54,099 nt of DNA from Bacteroidota bacterium (lineage in GTDB: Bacteria; Bacteroidota; Bacteroidia; Chitinophagales; Chitinophagaceae): contig JAFDXI010000167.1 in the NCBI GenBank assembly GCA_018268035.1, positions 1 to 54,099 on the forward strand, given 5' to 3'. The notes under the pieces were generated by a model. That model was not told where the DNA came from, made no database searches, and saw only the letters and a program-made list of their open reading frames with translations. Every line of letters starts with the position of its first letter. Positions within the stretch are counted from its first letter, which is position 1. The position numbers and the translations under genes were made by a program. Of the stretch, positions 1 through 9,432 are shown piece by piece.

Positions 1-105
1 AAGCTGTTCCCTGCCCTTCTCAATCATCTTTGTTGCAGATGCCTTCAAAAACTCAATACTCAAAACATAAAAACGGTCTAAATCCTTTTGAAAAATCTGT
101 CCAGT
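1..105 (-). CDS. possible 5' end of an unknown gene, cut by the left edge
   Basis: One minus-strand frame is open from an in-frame stop at about 106-108 to the left edge. It reads like ordinary protein, with alternating charged and hydrophobic residues ending in KMIEKGREQL. The only candidate starts are a TTG at 61-63 or an ATG at 25-27, so at most about 21 codons are inside the window. It lies just downstream of the M19 peptidase gene in the same direction. No family can be recognised, and an open frame this short could be chance. Confidence 0.2.
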
Positions 106-132
106 TTATCGGGGGCTAAGACAGTAACACAA

Positions 133-1707
133 TTATTTATTATATAAAATCTTCAACCTTCCCATCACAAAATTTTTACCATTATTAAAGAAAAGGTCAT
201 CAGCAAACCTGTTGATGTCAAATCCATTGGGTAATGAGACTTTATCTTTATTTTGTTTTGCAAAATCGGGGAAGTATTTTATGAACTGGTTTTTGAAACT
301 ATCAAGGTCGTTGACTGATGCACAACACCAAACGGGATTGATAATGCCATCGAAATCTGACCCAATGCAGATTTGTGTGAGGGCTTTATTGACATCTGCG
401 GTTTGCCCGGCAATCCTGATGAAATGCAAAATATGCTGCATGAAATGGCAAAGATGATAAAAGCCAAGCTGAGGGTTAACATCACCACCCTGCAAAACTT
501 CAAGCGTGGTGATGCAATAACTGTCGGTCATTTTTTTACCGAGGTAGCGTTTGGTGAGATAAACATCTTTTTCATCATTGGAAATATATTCTTCTTCAAA
601 AGTAAGTTCATCCGCAGTAGGAGTGCGGTTTTCTGCTTCTGAATATCCTAAAATCCTTTTATCCATGTTTAAGCCAATCATGCCACCGCTGTTGAGAATG
701 GCGAGTATATCTTCGTCATATAAATTGATGCTGCTTGGGTTAAAAGCCATCGTAAGGTCGTGCATACTGTAGAGGCGTGGCTTACCCCACAAAATATAGC
801 TGTAATTTTTTCTTCTCACTTTTTGATAACCGATATAATCTGGAATGTCGTTATAAGAAAGCCCTGTAAATCCTGCATGGGTGCATACCAATGGTTGAAG
901 GATATTTTTAAATTCATCCCTTTTGCGGATGTCTTCTATCAACATCCGGCGGGTGGCGAGGCTTTGATGTTTCAGGTCAACAATGATATTATTTTCATAG
1001 CAATGTTTTACAATATCAATACCATCTTGTGAATACCGGTTACCTGTAGGTTTGAAATCATCATTGGATACAAACTGGATGCCGTAAGCCTGGTTGATGA
1101 AAGGGTATTGTTCGAGGTGGGTGATATTGATTAAGATGATGGGATATTTTGCTCTCAACTCATCTAAATTATCGAGGATAGTTTGCTTGCTGATTTTAGT
1201 TTTATCAAGTGTGGGTGAAAGTGAATGGAGACCTTCTACGCTGAAGACAACAAATATTTTTGAAGCATCATTTTCATCAAAGACCACATCTTTTGCAAGC
1301 ACTACTACTTCTCTATCTGTGATGCCAAACCGTTTTGCATTCAACAGCACATCGAGGTCTTCATTAACGAGGTCGGGATATGGTTTCAATGTTCCATCAT
1401 TCATCTTTTTTAATCGTTCAGGGTTCAGATAAACCTGCAGTTTTGTTTGTGATTCTTTTAATATCAGGTCGTTTTCTGTCATTCCGCGTTCAGGCACAAA
1501 TATGGCTGCAACGATGAGGTCAGCTTTATTTTTGTTGAGCATATTGAGGTCGGCTTGTGAACCGAGGATATATTCAAATTCGGTGCACCAGCGCAAGAGC
1601 CAGGGGATTTTTTTTACATCAATATCTATCCAGGGGCTTGTCTTGGCATCAGCTTCGGAGAACATGCATTTTAAAGTTGGATGCACATGAAAATCAAAGT
1701 AAGGCAT
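133..1707 (-). CDS. peptidase M19 (membrane dipeptidase-like) family protein
   Basis: A 524-residue metallo-amidohydrolase of the renal dipeptidase (M19) superfamily, which hydrolyses dipeptides or similar amides using a binuclear metal centre. Expected metal and active-site positions are visible: an N-terminal HVH (His7, His9), an SVEG motif with Glu158, NITH (His197), DLKH (His247), CTHAG (His277) and GSDFDG (Asp451). It is longer than typical M19 enzymes (about 350-420 residues), with extra segments between residues 280 and 400. No signal peptide is seen, so a cytoplasmic location is likely. The start at MPYFDFHVH is supported by the metal motif beginning at residue 7. The true substrate cannot be read from sequence. 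Confidence 0.8.
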   Translation of the reverse strand: MPYFDFHVHPTLKCMFSEADAKTSPWIDIDVKKIPWLLRWCTEFEYILGSQADLNMLNKNKADLIVAAIFVPERGMTENDLILKESQTKLQVYLNPERLKKMNDGTLKPYPDLVNEDLDVLLNAKRFGITDREVVVLAKDVVFDENDASKIFVVFSVEGLHSLSPTLDKTKISKQTILDNLDELRAKYPIILINITHLEQYPFINQAYGIQFVSNDDFKPTGNRYSQDGIDIVKHCYENNIIVDLKHQSLATRRMLIEDIRKRDEFKNILQPLVCTHAGFTGLSYNDIPDYIGYQKVRRKNYSYILWGKPRLYSMHDLTMAFNPSSINLYDEDILAILNSGGMIGLNMDKRILGYSEAENRTPTADELTFEEEYISNDEKDVYLTKRYLGKKMTDSYCITTLEVLQGGDVNPQLGFYHLCHFMQHILHFIRIAGQTADVNKALTQICIGSDFDGIINPVWCCASVNDLDSFKNQFIKYFPDFAKQNKDKVSLPNGFDINRFADDLFFNNGKNFVMGRLKILYNK

Positions 1708-1770
1708 AACAAAAGTTTATGTGATGAAATGGTTAGCATGCAATGAAATTGTTCAGAAAGAAACAACAAG

Positions 1771-2769
1771 TTAATACTTTGCAGAGATATAAACCAATTT
1801 GCAGGGATTGTTGCCCGGTTCACCATCTACAACCAGTAATACACCCTTTCTAAAAGGTACAATACCTTCATAATTATCCTGCCTGCCCAATGATACAAAT
1901 GCCAATGGTTGCCAGTTGAGTTTATTTTGCCTGATGGAAATTTTTATAATCTGGTTAAAACAGGTGTCAATATTTCCGCCATTAGAAAATTGTTTATTCA
2001 CCAGCTCCATATTTGTTCCCTTTAAATAATCATCACGTTCACGGGTATTTGATGACATGGTAAACAACCGGTTGATGCCAATCAATTCTGAGTTGTTGAT
2101 AGCAAATACATCTGTCAGCCTGAAGTATAATGGTCTTTCCCATTGAATGGGTGAAGGCTTACCTTTTAAATCAACACCAACTATAAATGCCCTTGCAGTA
2201 GCAGTGTCTTTATTACATTCAAAGAATGCAATGAGTGAATCTTTGCCTGGTAAATATGCAAGGCTTTCATAACCGGCATTATTAATATTGTATGTGTTAG
2301 GGATATGAATAGTGTCGGATAATAAAAAGATAGTTTTATCTTTTTTATTAATATTGCCTTTGATGATATAACAAAAACTTGTATCAGTTTCGAGTGAAAA
2401 ATAAATGGTATTGTTTTTTATCACACAGGCTTCAATTCCTTCATAGTGTGTTAATAAAACATCACCAATATATAATGAATCTTTTTTGACCCCCTCATGC
2501 CTGATATTTTTTATTGCAAAGGAAGTGTGTTGTGCCAATCTATTTTTTTTAATGGAATGTTGAATGGCTGAAGACTTAATTAAAAAAACAGAATCAATCA
2601 CGTGGTTGTGGTTCTGTGGTATAAGCACAATTTTATTTTTCCAGTTTGCTAATGCTGAAAACTCATATTGATGTGCGGTTAATGCATCGTTGACCTGGAT
2701 TGTATGGTTTGTTTGTGCAGGTAATATAAAATATGTAAACAGCAAAAAAATCAAGAGAGCACTTTTCAT
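1771..2769 (-). CDS. secreted protein of unknown function, possible beta-propeller
   Basis: 332 residues with a clear signal peptide (hydrophobic stretch at residues 3-15 followed by ILPAQT, cleavage near 19). The mature part is beta-rich and contains short repeated segments of the type YEGIEAC, YESLAYLPGKDS and YEGIVPF spaced through the protein. This suggests a beta-propeller such as the esterase-like-phytase or SdiA-regulated type, but that is inference. It is a single gene, 60 nt upstream of the M19 gene in the same direction, so co-transcription is possible. No catalytic residues can be named. Confidence 0.6.
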   Translation of the reverse strand: MKSALLIFLLFTYFILPAQTNHTIQVNDALTAHQYEFSALANWKNKIVLIPQNHNHVIDSVFLIKSSAIQHSIKKNRLAQHTSFAIKNIRHEGVKKDSLYIGDVLLTHYEGIEACVIKNNTIYFSLETDTSFCYIIKGNINKKDKTIFLLSDTIHIPNTYNINNAGYESLAYLPGKDSLIAFFECNKDTATARAFIVGVDLKGKPSPIQWERPLYFRLTDVFAINNSELIGINRLFTMSSNTRERDDYLKGTNMELVNKQFSNGGNIDTCFNQIIKISIRQNKLNWQPLAFVSLGRQDNYEGIVPFRKGVLLVVDGEPGNNPCKLVYISAKY

Positions 2770-3164
2770 TACTGCCGGGCAATTTTAGGGTACAAGGATA
2801 CAACATAAAGGTTTTTTGAAAAAAATTTTATGAACGATAATATGACAATATTTGTTCCTTGATCAATCCGGGATAAATTTTCTGAATCAAAAAAATTTGG
2901 TTTTGGTAAAATGAAATTTATGCAAAATCAGATGCGTTAACTTCCAGAATAAAGCATCGCAAATGCCAAATTGTTAATCAATAGCCGGAACATGAGTATT
3001 TCAAAAACGAAGAGTTTCCCAGCTCATATAATTTCTTTTTTCGTTAGGCAAAATTGTTGTGGAATGGCAATCAAAACCCGTTAATCAAAAACCTTTAAAA
3101 TTTTATTTCAACATCAACATTGTTTATCTTGTGCGCATTAGGCATCTCCAAACCGATTGTTATC
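2770..3164. other. gene-free divergent intergenic region
   Basis: About 395 AT-rich bases between the divergent secreted-protein gene and the DUF5916 gene, so it must hold both promoters. I see no exact TAnnTTTG box on either strand. The nearest is a minus-strand TATCCTTG at about 2805, one mismatch. No convincing ORF, terminator or repeat was found. Confidence 0.5.
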
Positions 3165-5339
3165 TTGAGAAATATTTTTTTACTCTGCTGTATTGTATTC
3201 TTTTTTAATTCTGTCCAGGCACAAAAAAAGAATAGCGATTATCAATTGCATATTCGTAAGGCGAGTTCAGCAATCGTTATAGATGGAGAGATGAATGAAC
3301 AAGCCTGGCAGGAGGCAGATGTTGCTAAAAATTTCTGGCAGATATTACCTATGGATACCAGTCATGCTGCAGTGCCCACTGAAGTGCGGGTGACTTATGA
3401 TAATACCAACCTTTACATCATTGCGATTTGTTATACATCAGGTGACAAACCATATATGGTTGAATCATTGCGGCGCGACTGGAATTTTCTGAAGAATGAT
3501 AATTTTATTTTTTGCATTGACCCATTTGACGACCTCACCAATGGTTTGACTTTTGGTGTTAATGCTGCCGGCGCACAATATGATGGCATGTTATACGAAG
3601 GCGGTTCCAACAATTTAAACTGGGACAACAAATGGAAATCGTCGGTAAAAAATTATCCTGGTAAATATATTTTTGAAGCAGCTATTCCTTTTAAAACCAT
3701 TCGGTACAAAAAAGACAATTTACAGTGGGGGATAAATTTCAGCAGGCTTGATATCAATGTTCCGGAGAAATCGTCATGGGCTCCTGTGCCAAGACAATTT
3801 CCATCTGTATCACTTGCCTATACAGGTGTACTGGTTTGGGATCAGCCACCACCACCACCGGGTTTAAACATATCGTTGATACCTTATGCACTTGCAGGCG
3901 TATCTAAAGATTATGAAAATGATACTAAATCAAAATTTAGAAAAGATATTGGAGGTGATGCAAAAATCGGGTTGACATCATCACTCAATCTTGACCTTAC
4001 AATAAACCCTGATTATTCGCAGGTAGAAGTGGACAGGCAGGTTACTAACCTTGACAGGTATGAATTATTTTTTCCCGAAAAAAGACAGTTTTTTTTAGAA
4101 AACAGTGACCTCTTCGCCAATTTTGGTTACCAGGATATCAGGCCATTTTTTTCACGCAGGATAGGTTTGGATGTGCCGATAAGTTTTGGCGCAAGGTTAA
4201 GTGGCAGCTTAGACAAAAACTGGAGGATTGGTGTGATGGATATGCAAACAAAAAGTGTTGATGAAACTGGTTTGCCTGTGCAAAATTTTGCAGTGATAGC
4301 ATTACAACGCAGGGTATTTTCCAGATCCAATATCCGCTTCCTTTTTGTCAATAAACAATCATTCAATTATGAGCTGCCCAAAGATTCTTCATTGCCTGTA
4401 TATTCTTTATACAACCGCAATGTGGGAGTAGAGTATAACCTGGCATCAGCCAACAATATGTGGACTGGAAAAGCAATGTTGCTGAAATCTTTCAGCCCCG
4501 GTGAAGCAAACAAAGATTTCACTTTTGCAAATGACATACAATACCTCAACCGCAACTGGAAAATTTCATGGCAAAATGAAATAGTAGGAGAAAATTATAA
4601 TGCTGAAGTAGGATATGTGCCCCGCAAAGATTATGTAAAAATCAATCCGGCAATTGCATATTTATTTTTTCCAAAACATGGTTCCATTCTTAGTCATGGG
4701 CCTAAAATTAGTTCCACTTATTTTTTTAATACATCAATGAAACAAACCGATAATGAAAGTTATCTTTCGTATTCCATTAATTTTCGTGACCAAAGCACAG
4801 CCGATGTGTGGGTGTCTTATGATTACGTTCAGTTGTTGCAACCTTTTGATCCCACCAATTCTGATAAAGACACACTGGCTACAGGCACACAACATCGTTG
4901 GAATGCATTTGGCATTGATTATGTTTCCAAACCACAAAGTTTGTTGACGTATGATTTCTCAACACGTATTGGTGGTTATTATGCCGGTGGTTCACGGCAG
5001 AGTTATTCAGGTGATATCGGATACAGGTTCCAGCCTTTCGTTAATGTTTCATTAAGCGCCAGCTATAATCACATAAATCTTCCGGCACCATGGAATGTAT
5101 CTGATTTCTGGCTGGTAGGCCCGCATATAGACGTTACTTTTACAAACAATCTTTATTTTACTACCTTCCTTCAATACAACAGCCAGTTGAATAATATCAA
5201 CCTCAACATGCGTTTGCAATGGCGGTATCAACCTGCTTCAGATTTTTATATTGTTTATACAGACAATTATTATCCTGCTCCATTATCAGTACGCAACAGA
5301 GCTGTAGTATTGAAGTTTACGTACTGGTGGAATTTGTAA
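3165..5339 (+). CDS. DUF5916 outer-membrane protein with N-terminal CBM9-like domain
   Basis: A large secreted protein of a family widespread in Bacteroidota. The frame is open from a TTG at 3120, but a TTG at 3165 gives a compact signal peptide (MRNIFLLCCIVFFF then NSVQAQ), so 3165 is preferred; there is no ATG nearby. An N-terminal family-9 carbohydrate-binding-like domain (about 40-230, including IDGEMNEQAWQEA) is followed by a DUF5916 region (about 245-740) containing LFFPEKRQFFLEN and many alternating aromatic beta strands ending in a Trp-rich terminal strand (TYWWNL), as expected of an outer-membrane beta barrel. The exact function of the family is not known to me. It is a monocistronic gene. 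Confidence 0.75.
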   Translation: MRNIFLLCCIVFFFNSVQAQKKNSDYQLHIRKASSAIVIDGEMNEQAWQEADVAKNFWQILPMDTSHAAVPTEVRVTYDNTNLYIIAICYTSGDKPYMVESLRRDWNFLKNDNFIFCIDPFDDLTNGLTFGVNAAGAQYDGMLYEGGSNNLNWDNKWKSSVKNYPGKYIFEAAIPFKTIRYKKDNLQWGINFSRLDINVPEKSSWAPVPRQFPSVSLAYTGVLVWDQPPPPPGLNISLIPYALAGVSKDYENDTKSKFRKDIGGDAKIGLTSSLNLDLTINPDYSQVEVDRQVTNLDRYELFFPEKRQFFLENSDLFANFGYQDIRPFFSRRIGLDVPISFGARLSGSLDKNWRIGVMDMQTKSVDETGLPVQNFAVIALQRRVFSRSNIRFLFVNKQSFNYELPKDSSLPVYSLYNRNVGVEYNLASANNMWTGKAMLLKSFSPGEANKDFTFANDIQYLNRNWKISWQNEIVGENYNAEVGYVPRKDYVKINPAIAYLFFPKHGSILSHGPKISSTYFFNTSMKQTDNESYLSYSINFRDQSTADVWVSYDYVQLLQPFDPTNSDKDTLATGTQHRWNAFGIDYVSKPQSLLTYDFSTRIGGYYAGGSRQSYSGDIGYRFQPFVNVSLSASYNHINLPAPWNVSDFWLVGPHIDVTFTNNLYFTTFLQYNSQLNNINLNMRLQWRYQPASDFYIVYTDNYYPAPLSVRNRAVVLKFTYWWNL

Positions 5340-5580
5340 CAGGATAATTTGATGAATGATTTTTTTGTGGTGAGAAAAGGCTTTATAATCATTTCCTTGT
5401 TTGGAATATTTATTACAATTAATCAATTGTTGATCAATAATTACAAAATTAACGGTCAGGCCACTGGGCTGTTCTGGTATGATGAATTCATTTGATAAAT
5501 ACAGCAAATGATATTTTATTTACCCAAACAATATAAGCAGATGTTATAGATAAAAATGTTTTATTAAAACAATATTCACC

Positions 5581-6087
5581 TTATGTCATATTTTTTTCAA
5601 TAGTATGTGCCACAGCTTTTAAAAGATTTGCATAGTCCGGAGCTGTGGCATATCCTGCTTTAGCAATAGCATCAATGAAAGCATCAGTATTGCTCTTTAC
5701 GTTTAGTGCATCAACATAACGGGGGTTATTAAGAAAAAAATCAGCATGATCAGTAAAGCTTTGTTCCGGAGTGTCATATTTTCGGAAGTAATCTTTGACT
5801 TTGTATTTAAAATATTTTTTGCCATACCTTATCACAGGTGTGATGCTGATGATTTCAGGGAAATGCAAATCAGCGCGTTGGCTATATTCTGTAGTGGTGA
5901 GCAATTGTTCATTGCCATTTAAACCGTCTGTATCTTTTACTCCAAAAAACATGTTACCTGGAGCAGCTTTGCCCCATCCGCTTTCCAGTGCAGCCTGTGC
6001 CAATATTGCTATTGCACTGATGCCTGTTTTTGCCTCTGTTTCTTTTGCATAAGGCAAATATTCTGTAACGAATTGTTTGGGTGTCAT
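5581..6087 (-). CDS. GH73-type glucosaminidase without signal peptide
   Basis: 168 residues forming essentially one glucosaminidase (GH73, FlgJ/AtlA-like) domain that cleaves the glycan backbone of peptidoglycan. The diagnostic segment AILAQAALESGWG contains the likely catalytic Glu35, and NMFFGVK follows as in the family. No signal peptide, membrane segment or cell-wall-binding module is present, which is unusual for a housekeeping autolysin and resembles phage endolysins or effectors exported by another route. It lies 26 nt downstream of a second peptidoglycan hydrolase in the same direction, so the two are likely co-transcribed. Confidence 0.85.
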   Translation of the reverse strand: MTPKQFVTEYLPYAKETEAKTGISAIAILAQAALESGWGKAAPGNMFFGVKDTDGLNGNEQLLTTTEYSQRADLHFPEIISITPVIRYGKKYFKYKVKDYFRKYDTPEQSFTDHADFFLNNPRYVDALNVKSNTDAFIDAIAKAGYATAPDYANLLKAVAHTIEKNMT

Positions 6088-6113
6088 ATAGTTTTTTTAA
6101 AAGATTGTTTGAA

Positions 6114-7055
6114 TCAAATATCTGATATACCCAATGAATCAAATGTTGCCGGTCCGACAATACCATCCACCTGCAGTTTTTTCTTTTTTTGAAATGCCTT
6201 TACTGCATTGAGTGTGTTATTTCCAAAAACACCATCTTCATCAAGCTTAGGTTTGGCTCCCATTTTATTCAAAGCTTTCTGGATGCTGACAACTGCACTG
6301 CCACTATCACCCTTTTTGATAAATGCACCACTGGTAAATTTTTTGTCAGGAACATTAGGAAGTGAAACTTCTTCCTGTATCATACCCATCACCTCTGGTG
6401 TTACAATACCTGTTGCAGCAATGCCATGTTGCTGTTGAAATGTCTTTACTGCTTTTTCTGTTTCAGAGCCAAAAATGCCATCAACTGTAATAGAAAAATC
6501 AAGATCGTGCAACATCTTCTGCAACATCGTTACATCACTGCCGGCATCACCTTTTGAAAGGTTGTTATCATTCAATGCGGGCAGGCCTTCAACTATTGCA
6601 ATGGGAGTAATAAAAGCTTTAACGAGGCTCCTCTTTCTTTCTCGTAACATTACCTGACCACCATCACTGTCATTGCCTACTGCAGTGTTGCCTTCCCATG
6701 CCTGGAAAACAGTTTTTGCTGTATCCAGCCACTTCACAAATATGCCTGTATGATCACAGGTGCCATTACCTGTCCAGTCATATAAAACTATATCAGCAGG
6801 TTGAGGTTCTTTCACAATCCTGTTATTCCTTTTCCAGAAATTATAGCCTGACTGGCAACTCTGATAACCATTGGGGCTATCAATAGCTTCGAGATGGTGG
6901 CCTGCATGATCATATACCCAGCTTACAAAAATGCAACACCATTTTACTCCATCTAAACCATACCATTTACCATAAATAGTTTTGTTGGAATTTGGAGGAG
7001 ACTCCTTCACACCATTCTGTGATGCGGCAGTGTCAATAATTTTTTGACGTGACAT
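6114..7055 (-). CDS. CHAP-domain peptidoglycan hydrolase with two PG-binding domains
   Basis: 313 residues. An N-terminal CHAP (NlpC/P60-like cysteine amidase/endopeptidase) domain covers about 1-150, with the nucleophile in VKWCCIFVSWV (Cys40) and His102 in CDHTGIF. Two PG_binding_1 repeats follow, at about 167-226 and 247-308, each with a VDGIFG/EDGVFG and AVK(T/A)FQ core. No signal peptide is seen. With the adjacent GH73 enzyme this forms a two-enzyme set able to cut both glycan and peptide bonds of the wall. An endolysin-like origin or release by lysis is possible, but there are no phage structural or integrase genes nearby. Confidence 0.85.
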   Translation of the reverse strand: MSRQKIIDTAASQNGVKESPPNSNKTIYGKWYGLDGVKWCCIFVSWVYDHAGHHLEAIDSPNGYQSCQSGYNFWKRNNRIVKEPQPADIVLYDWTGNGTCDHTGIFVKWLDTAKTVFQAWEGNTAVGNDSDGGQVMLRERKRSLVKAFITPIAIVEGLPALNDNNLSKGDAGSDVTMLQKMLHDLDFSITVDGIFGSETEKAVKTFQQQHGIAATGIVTPEVMGMIQEEVSLPNVPDKKFTSGAFIKKGDSGSAVVSIQKALNKMGAKPKLDEDGVFGNNTLNAVKAFQKKKKLQVDGIVGPATFDSLGISDI

Positions 7056-7239
7056 AGGTTAAATTTTATTGCCTACTCTGAATCCGTTTTCGGCTTACCG
7101 GTGTTGATGAAAAATGTTGAATGAGTTAAAAGAATGTATAATAGTCGCTTTTTAAAATACTTTTGAAAACATTCAACTGTGTTATTAAAGAATTTATTCT
7201 ATCATAAGTTTCATATTGCATTTTATGAATTAAAAATGG

Positions 7240-8403
7240 TTATTTAAACAAACTGAAATTTTCAGGAAATGAAAAATATAAATTCAGGTTGCTGATAAGC
7301 TCAGATCTTTTGGAGCCATCGAGTGCATTTAATATACCCGTTCCAAAATGTAACCATATACTTTTTAAAACTGCAACTTCCAAACCTATTTGTGCATACA
7401 AAGAATTTTGCCTTTCAATTGGATTATCAAGGTTTTGATATTGAGTTTCAATAAACCCTTTCACTCTATTAGCACCTGCATAAAATCTTAGGTTGCCATT
7501 AAATTCATTGTAGAATTTATTATTGGCTCTAATAATATTGTTATTGATGCCAATCAACAACTGCCCCCAGTTATTGTTTCTTCCGGGTTTGAGTGCTGCT
7601 GTTAACCAGAAAGAATGTTTCTGTATCCTTGCATCTGAAATCAAACTATCACCTGATTGTGATAAAAGAGAATATGCAAAATCTATCTTTGATGCATTCC
7701 AGTTTTGTTTTTTATAAGCAACCAAAGCATTTGAGATAATGGTGTCCAGCTCATATCCAACATTTTGTTTTGCCTGGTTTAGTATTGCATCTTTATCCTG
7801 TTGTGATAATGCATCATATTGTTCTATAGTAAGCCCTTTTTGAACAATAATTTCATCCCTGTATTTTTTCCAGCTTATTGTAAACCTGTCCTGTTTATCA
7901 AAAATGTATTTTTTTAAAAAAGCTGTGTCGTTCCTGAAATCACTATTGTCGAGCAATGTTAAATGAATGCCTGCAGCCATACTGTTGGTGTGTGTTTCGT
8001 CATCAGATGCTGTGCCTAAAGATATCCTTAGTTTTGATAAAAATCTTAAACCACTCTTATTTTGATAATCATTTAAAGTGTACCATGGTTTCAGTAATAA
8101 ACCAGGCGCTACTTCGAGTGAAAAGTCTTTAGGTATAATAAAACTTCCGTTGCCTGTGAAATTCCCAAACTGCAATGCGAGATCTTTTGCAGATGAAGGC
8201 CTTAAGATATTGCTCGGGTCTTTTCCTAACGATTTAAATGCAGGATTATCAGGTACAGCAAAATCCAGTTGCACCTGGTCAACTGTACTCTGCTTTGCTT
8301 TTTCCAAATAAAAATTTTGTGGACTATCATCCTGTGCAATTGTTACGATGGGTATGAAAGATAACAGCATCAAAACAATTATATGATACAAGCGTAAATT
8401 CAT
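7240..8403 (-). CDS. exported protein of unknown function
   Basis: 387 residues with a signal peptide (hydrophobic 7-21, then IVTIAQ, cleavage near 23). The C-terminal half shows alternating beta strands with aromatic residues (for example GNLRFYAGA and LNLYFSFPENFSLFK ending in a hydrophobic strand), suggesting an outer-membrane beta-barrel-like fold. A helical segment around 190-240 is rich in Gln and Lys. The ATG overlaps the stop of the upstream gene (ATGA), so the two are translationally coupled. It is not recognised; location in the outer membrane is inference. The pair sits just upstream of the two wall hydrolases in the same direction. Confidence 0.6.
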   Translation of the reverse strand: MNLRLYHIIVLMLLSFIPIVTIAQDDSPQNFYLEKAKQSTVDQVQLDFAVPDNPAFKSLGKDPSNILRPSSAKDLALQFGNFTGNGSFIIPKDFSLEVAPGLLLKPWYTLNDYQNKSGLRFLSKLRISLGTASDDETHTNSMAAGIHLTLLDNSDFRNDTAFLKKYIFDKQDRFTISWKKYRDEIIVQKGLTIEQYDALSQQDKDAILNQAKQNVGYELDTIISNALVAYKKQNWNASKIDFAYSLLSQSGDSLISDARIQKHSFWLTAALKPGRNNNWGQLLIGINNNIIRANNKFYNEFNGNLRFYAGANRVKGFIETQYQNLDNPIERQNSLYAQIGLEVAVLKSIWLHFGTGILNALDGSKRSELISNLNLYFSFPENFSLFK

Positions 8404-8819
8404 ACTATAAGTTTTATAAATGGATCACTCAATTCAGTTTTACCTGCATCAATGATTTTTTGCTCTGTCAGTGTAAATGTTTTCCCGCCAACTTTAAAAC
8501 CATCAGGATTTTCTTCAGACAATAATATACGGCGGCCCTGCCATAACCTGATAGCAACAATTTCTTTTTCTATACTGCCACCAGATGGGTTGTTTAAAGT
8601 TGAAAATACTTCAACAATACGTCCCTCATTTTCTGAAACAGGTGAAGGCAAATCATATTTATCGTCATCTGAGTTTTGATTGTTGCCGGTTTGTTCATCC
8701 TTTTTACTATTGCTGTTTTTTTCCCAGAGGGTATAAACATAACTGGCAGTCAGGTTGCCGAAATACAATATCTCAATACTGATATCTCCGCCCTGCGGAT
8801 CAAATTTTACGTGTATCAT
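8400..8819 (-). CDS. small hypothetical protein, coupled to the next gene
   Basis: 139 residues with no signal peptide and no recognised domain. It contains a polar, low-complexity insert (about residues 36-58, rich in Asn, Asp, Ser and Lys) between two beta-rich parts. Its stop overlaps the start of the exported-protein gene by an ATGA arrangement, which implies coupled translation and a linked role. It is first in the minus-strand group that runs down to the CHAP and GH73 enzymes (gap of 184 nt between 7055 and 7240). No function can be given. Confidence 0.55.
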   Translation of the reverse strand: MIHVKFDPQGGDISIEILYFGNLTASYVYTLWEKNSNSKKDEQTGNNQNSDDDKYDLPSPVSENEGRIVEVFSTLNNPSGGSIEKEIVAIRLWQGRRILLSEENPDGFKVGGKTFTLTEQKIIDAGKTELSDPFIKLIV

Positions 8820-8996
8820 AGAATTAGTTTTATTGTTGAGTGCCCTGTATTTTAATTAAGGCATACAACAATGAAAAAATATTTATAAGGGAGTAGCGGA
8901 AAGCTTTATTTCATAATATAAATGTAAAAAAATATCATGGAGAAATGATAATTTATTTGTGAAGCATTTACAATCTTTATTCAGTTTTTTTGAATG

Positions 8997-9004
8997 TAAA
9001 TTTG
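8997..9004 (+). promoter_or_regulatory. TAnnTTTG -7 box placed for a leaderless transcript
   Basis: TAAATTTG matches the Bacteroidota -7 consensus. The A of the downstream ATG at 9009 is exactly 5 nt after the box G, the same distance as the box-to-RNA-5'-end spacing at rnpB in this window. No clear -33 TTG is seen. Confidence 0.4.
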
Positions 9005-9008
9005 ACTC

Positions 9009-9419
9009 ATGAGAAACTTAGTTAAAGTAATAAGCAATATTGCATTTTTTGTTTTTATGGTAGCCTGCGGTAAACCCAGTTATGCGCCGGCAACCACTGC
9101 ATTGGAAGGTGGACGGGAATTTATTGATGGCTGCCTGAAAGGTGATTTTAGAAAAGCCGGTTTTTATATGATTGATGATGCCGACAATCAAAGTGACCTC
9201 TTAAAAATCAAAAGAGATTACGACTCTAAATCTGCTGATGAAAAACAGAAATATGGCGCTGCATCCATCATCATCAATAGTGATGAAACACTAAATGATA
9301 CAATGCACATCATTAACTATTCCAACTCTTATGATAAAACATCAAGAAAGGTAAAAGTGATAAACCGAAATGGTGCATGGCTGGTTGATTTTAAATATAC
9401 ATTCAACGGAAATCTCTGA
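9009..9419 (+). CDS. DUF4878-like lipoprotein
   Basis: 136 residues. A lipoprotein signal peptide ends in a lipobox with Cys20 (VFMVAC followed by GK). The mature domain (about 30-135) has an NTF2-like pattern: a helix EGGREFIDGCLKGDF followed by strands ending VKVINRNGAWLVDFKY, typical of DUF4878/lumazine-binding-like lipoproteins of Bacteroidota. The function is unknown. It is followed 13 nt later by crcB on the same strand, so the two are probably one operon. Confidence 0.7.
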   Translation: MRNLVKVISNIAFFVFMVACGKPSYAPATTALEGGREFIDGCLKGDFRKAGFYMIDDADNQSDLLKIKRDYDSKSADEKQKYGAASIIINSDETLNDTMHIINYSNSYDKTSRKVKVINRNGAWLVDFKYTFNGNL

Positions 9420-9432
9420 TAAATTTTAATGA

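Noticed and set aside
193-199. The finding entered at 193-199
   Set aside because: These are protein residue numbers and not a genomic position; it should be ignored, and the genomic entry at 21433-21465 used in its place.
5581-7055. The two wall hydrolases as part of a prophage
   Set aside because: No integrase, holin, tail or capsid genes and no attachment-site repeats are seen; the neighbours are bacterial envelope genes.
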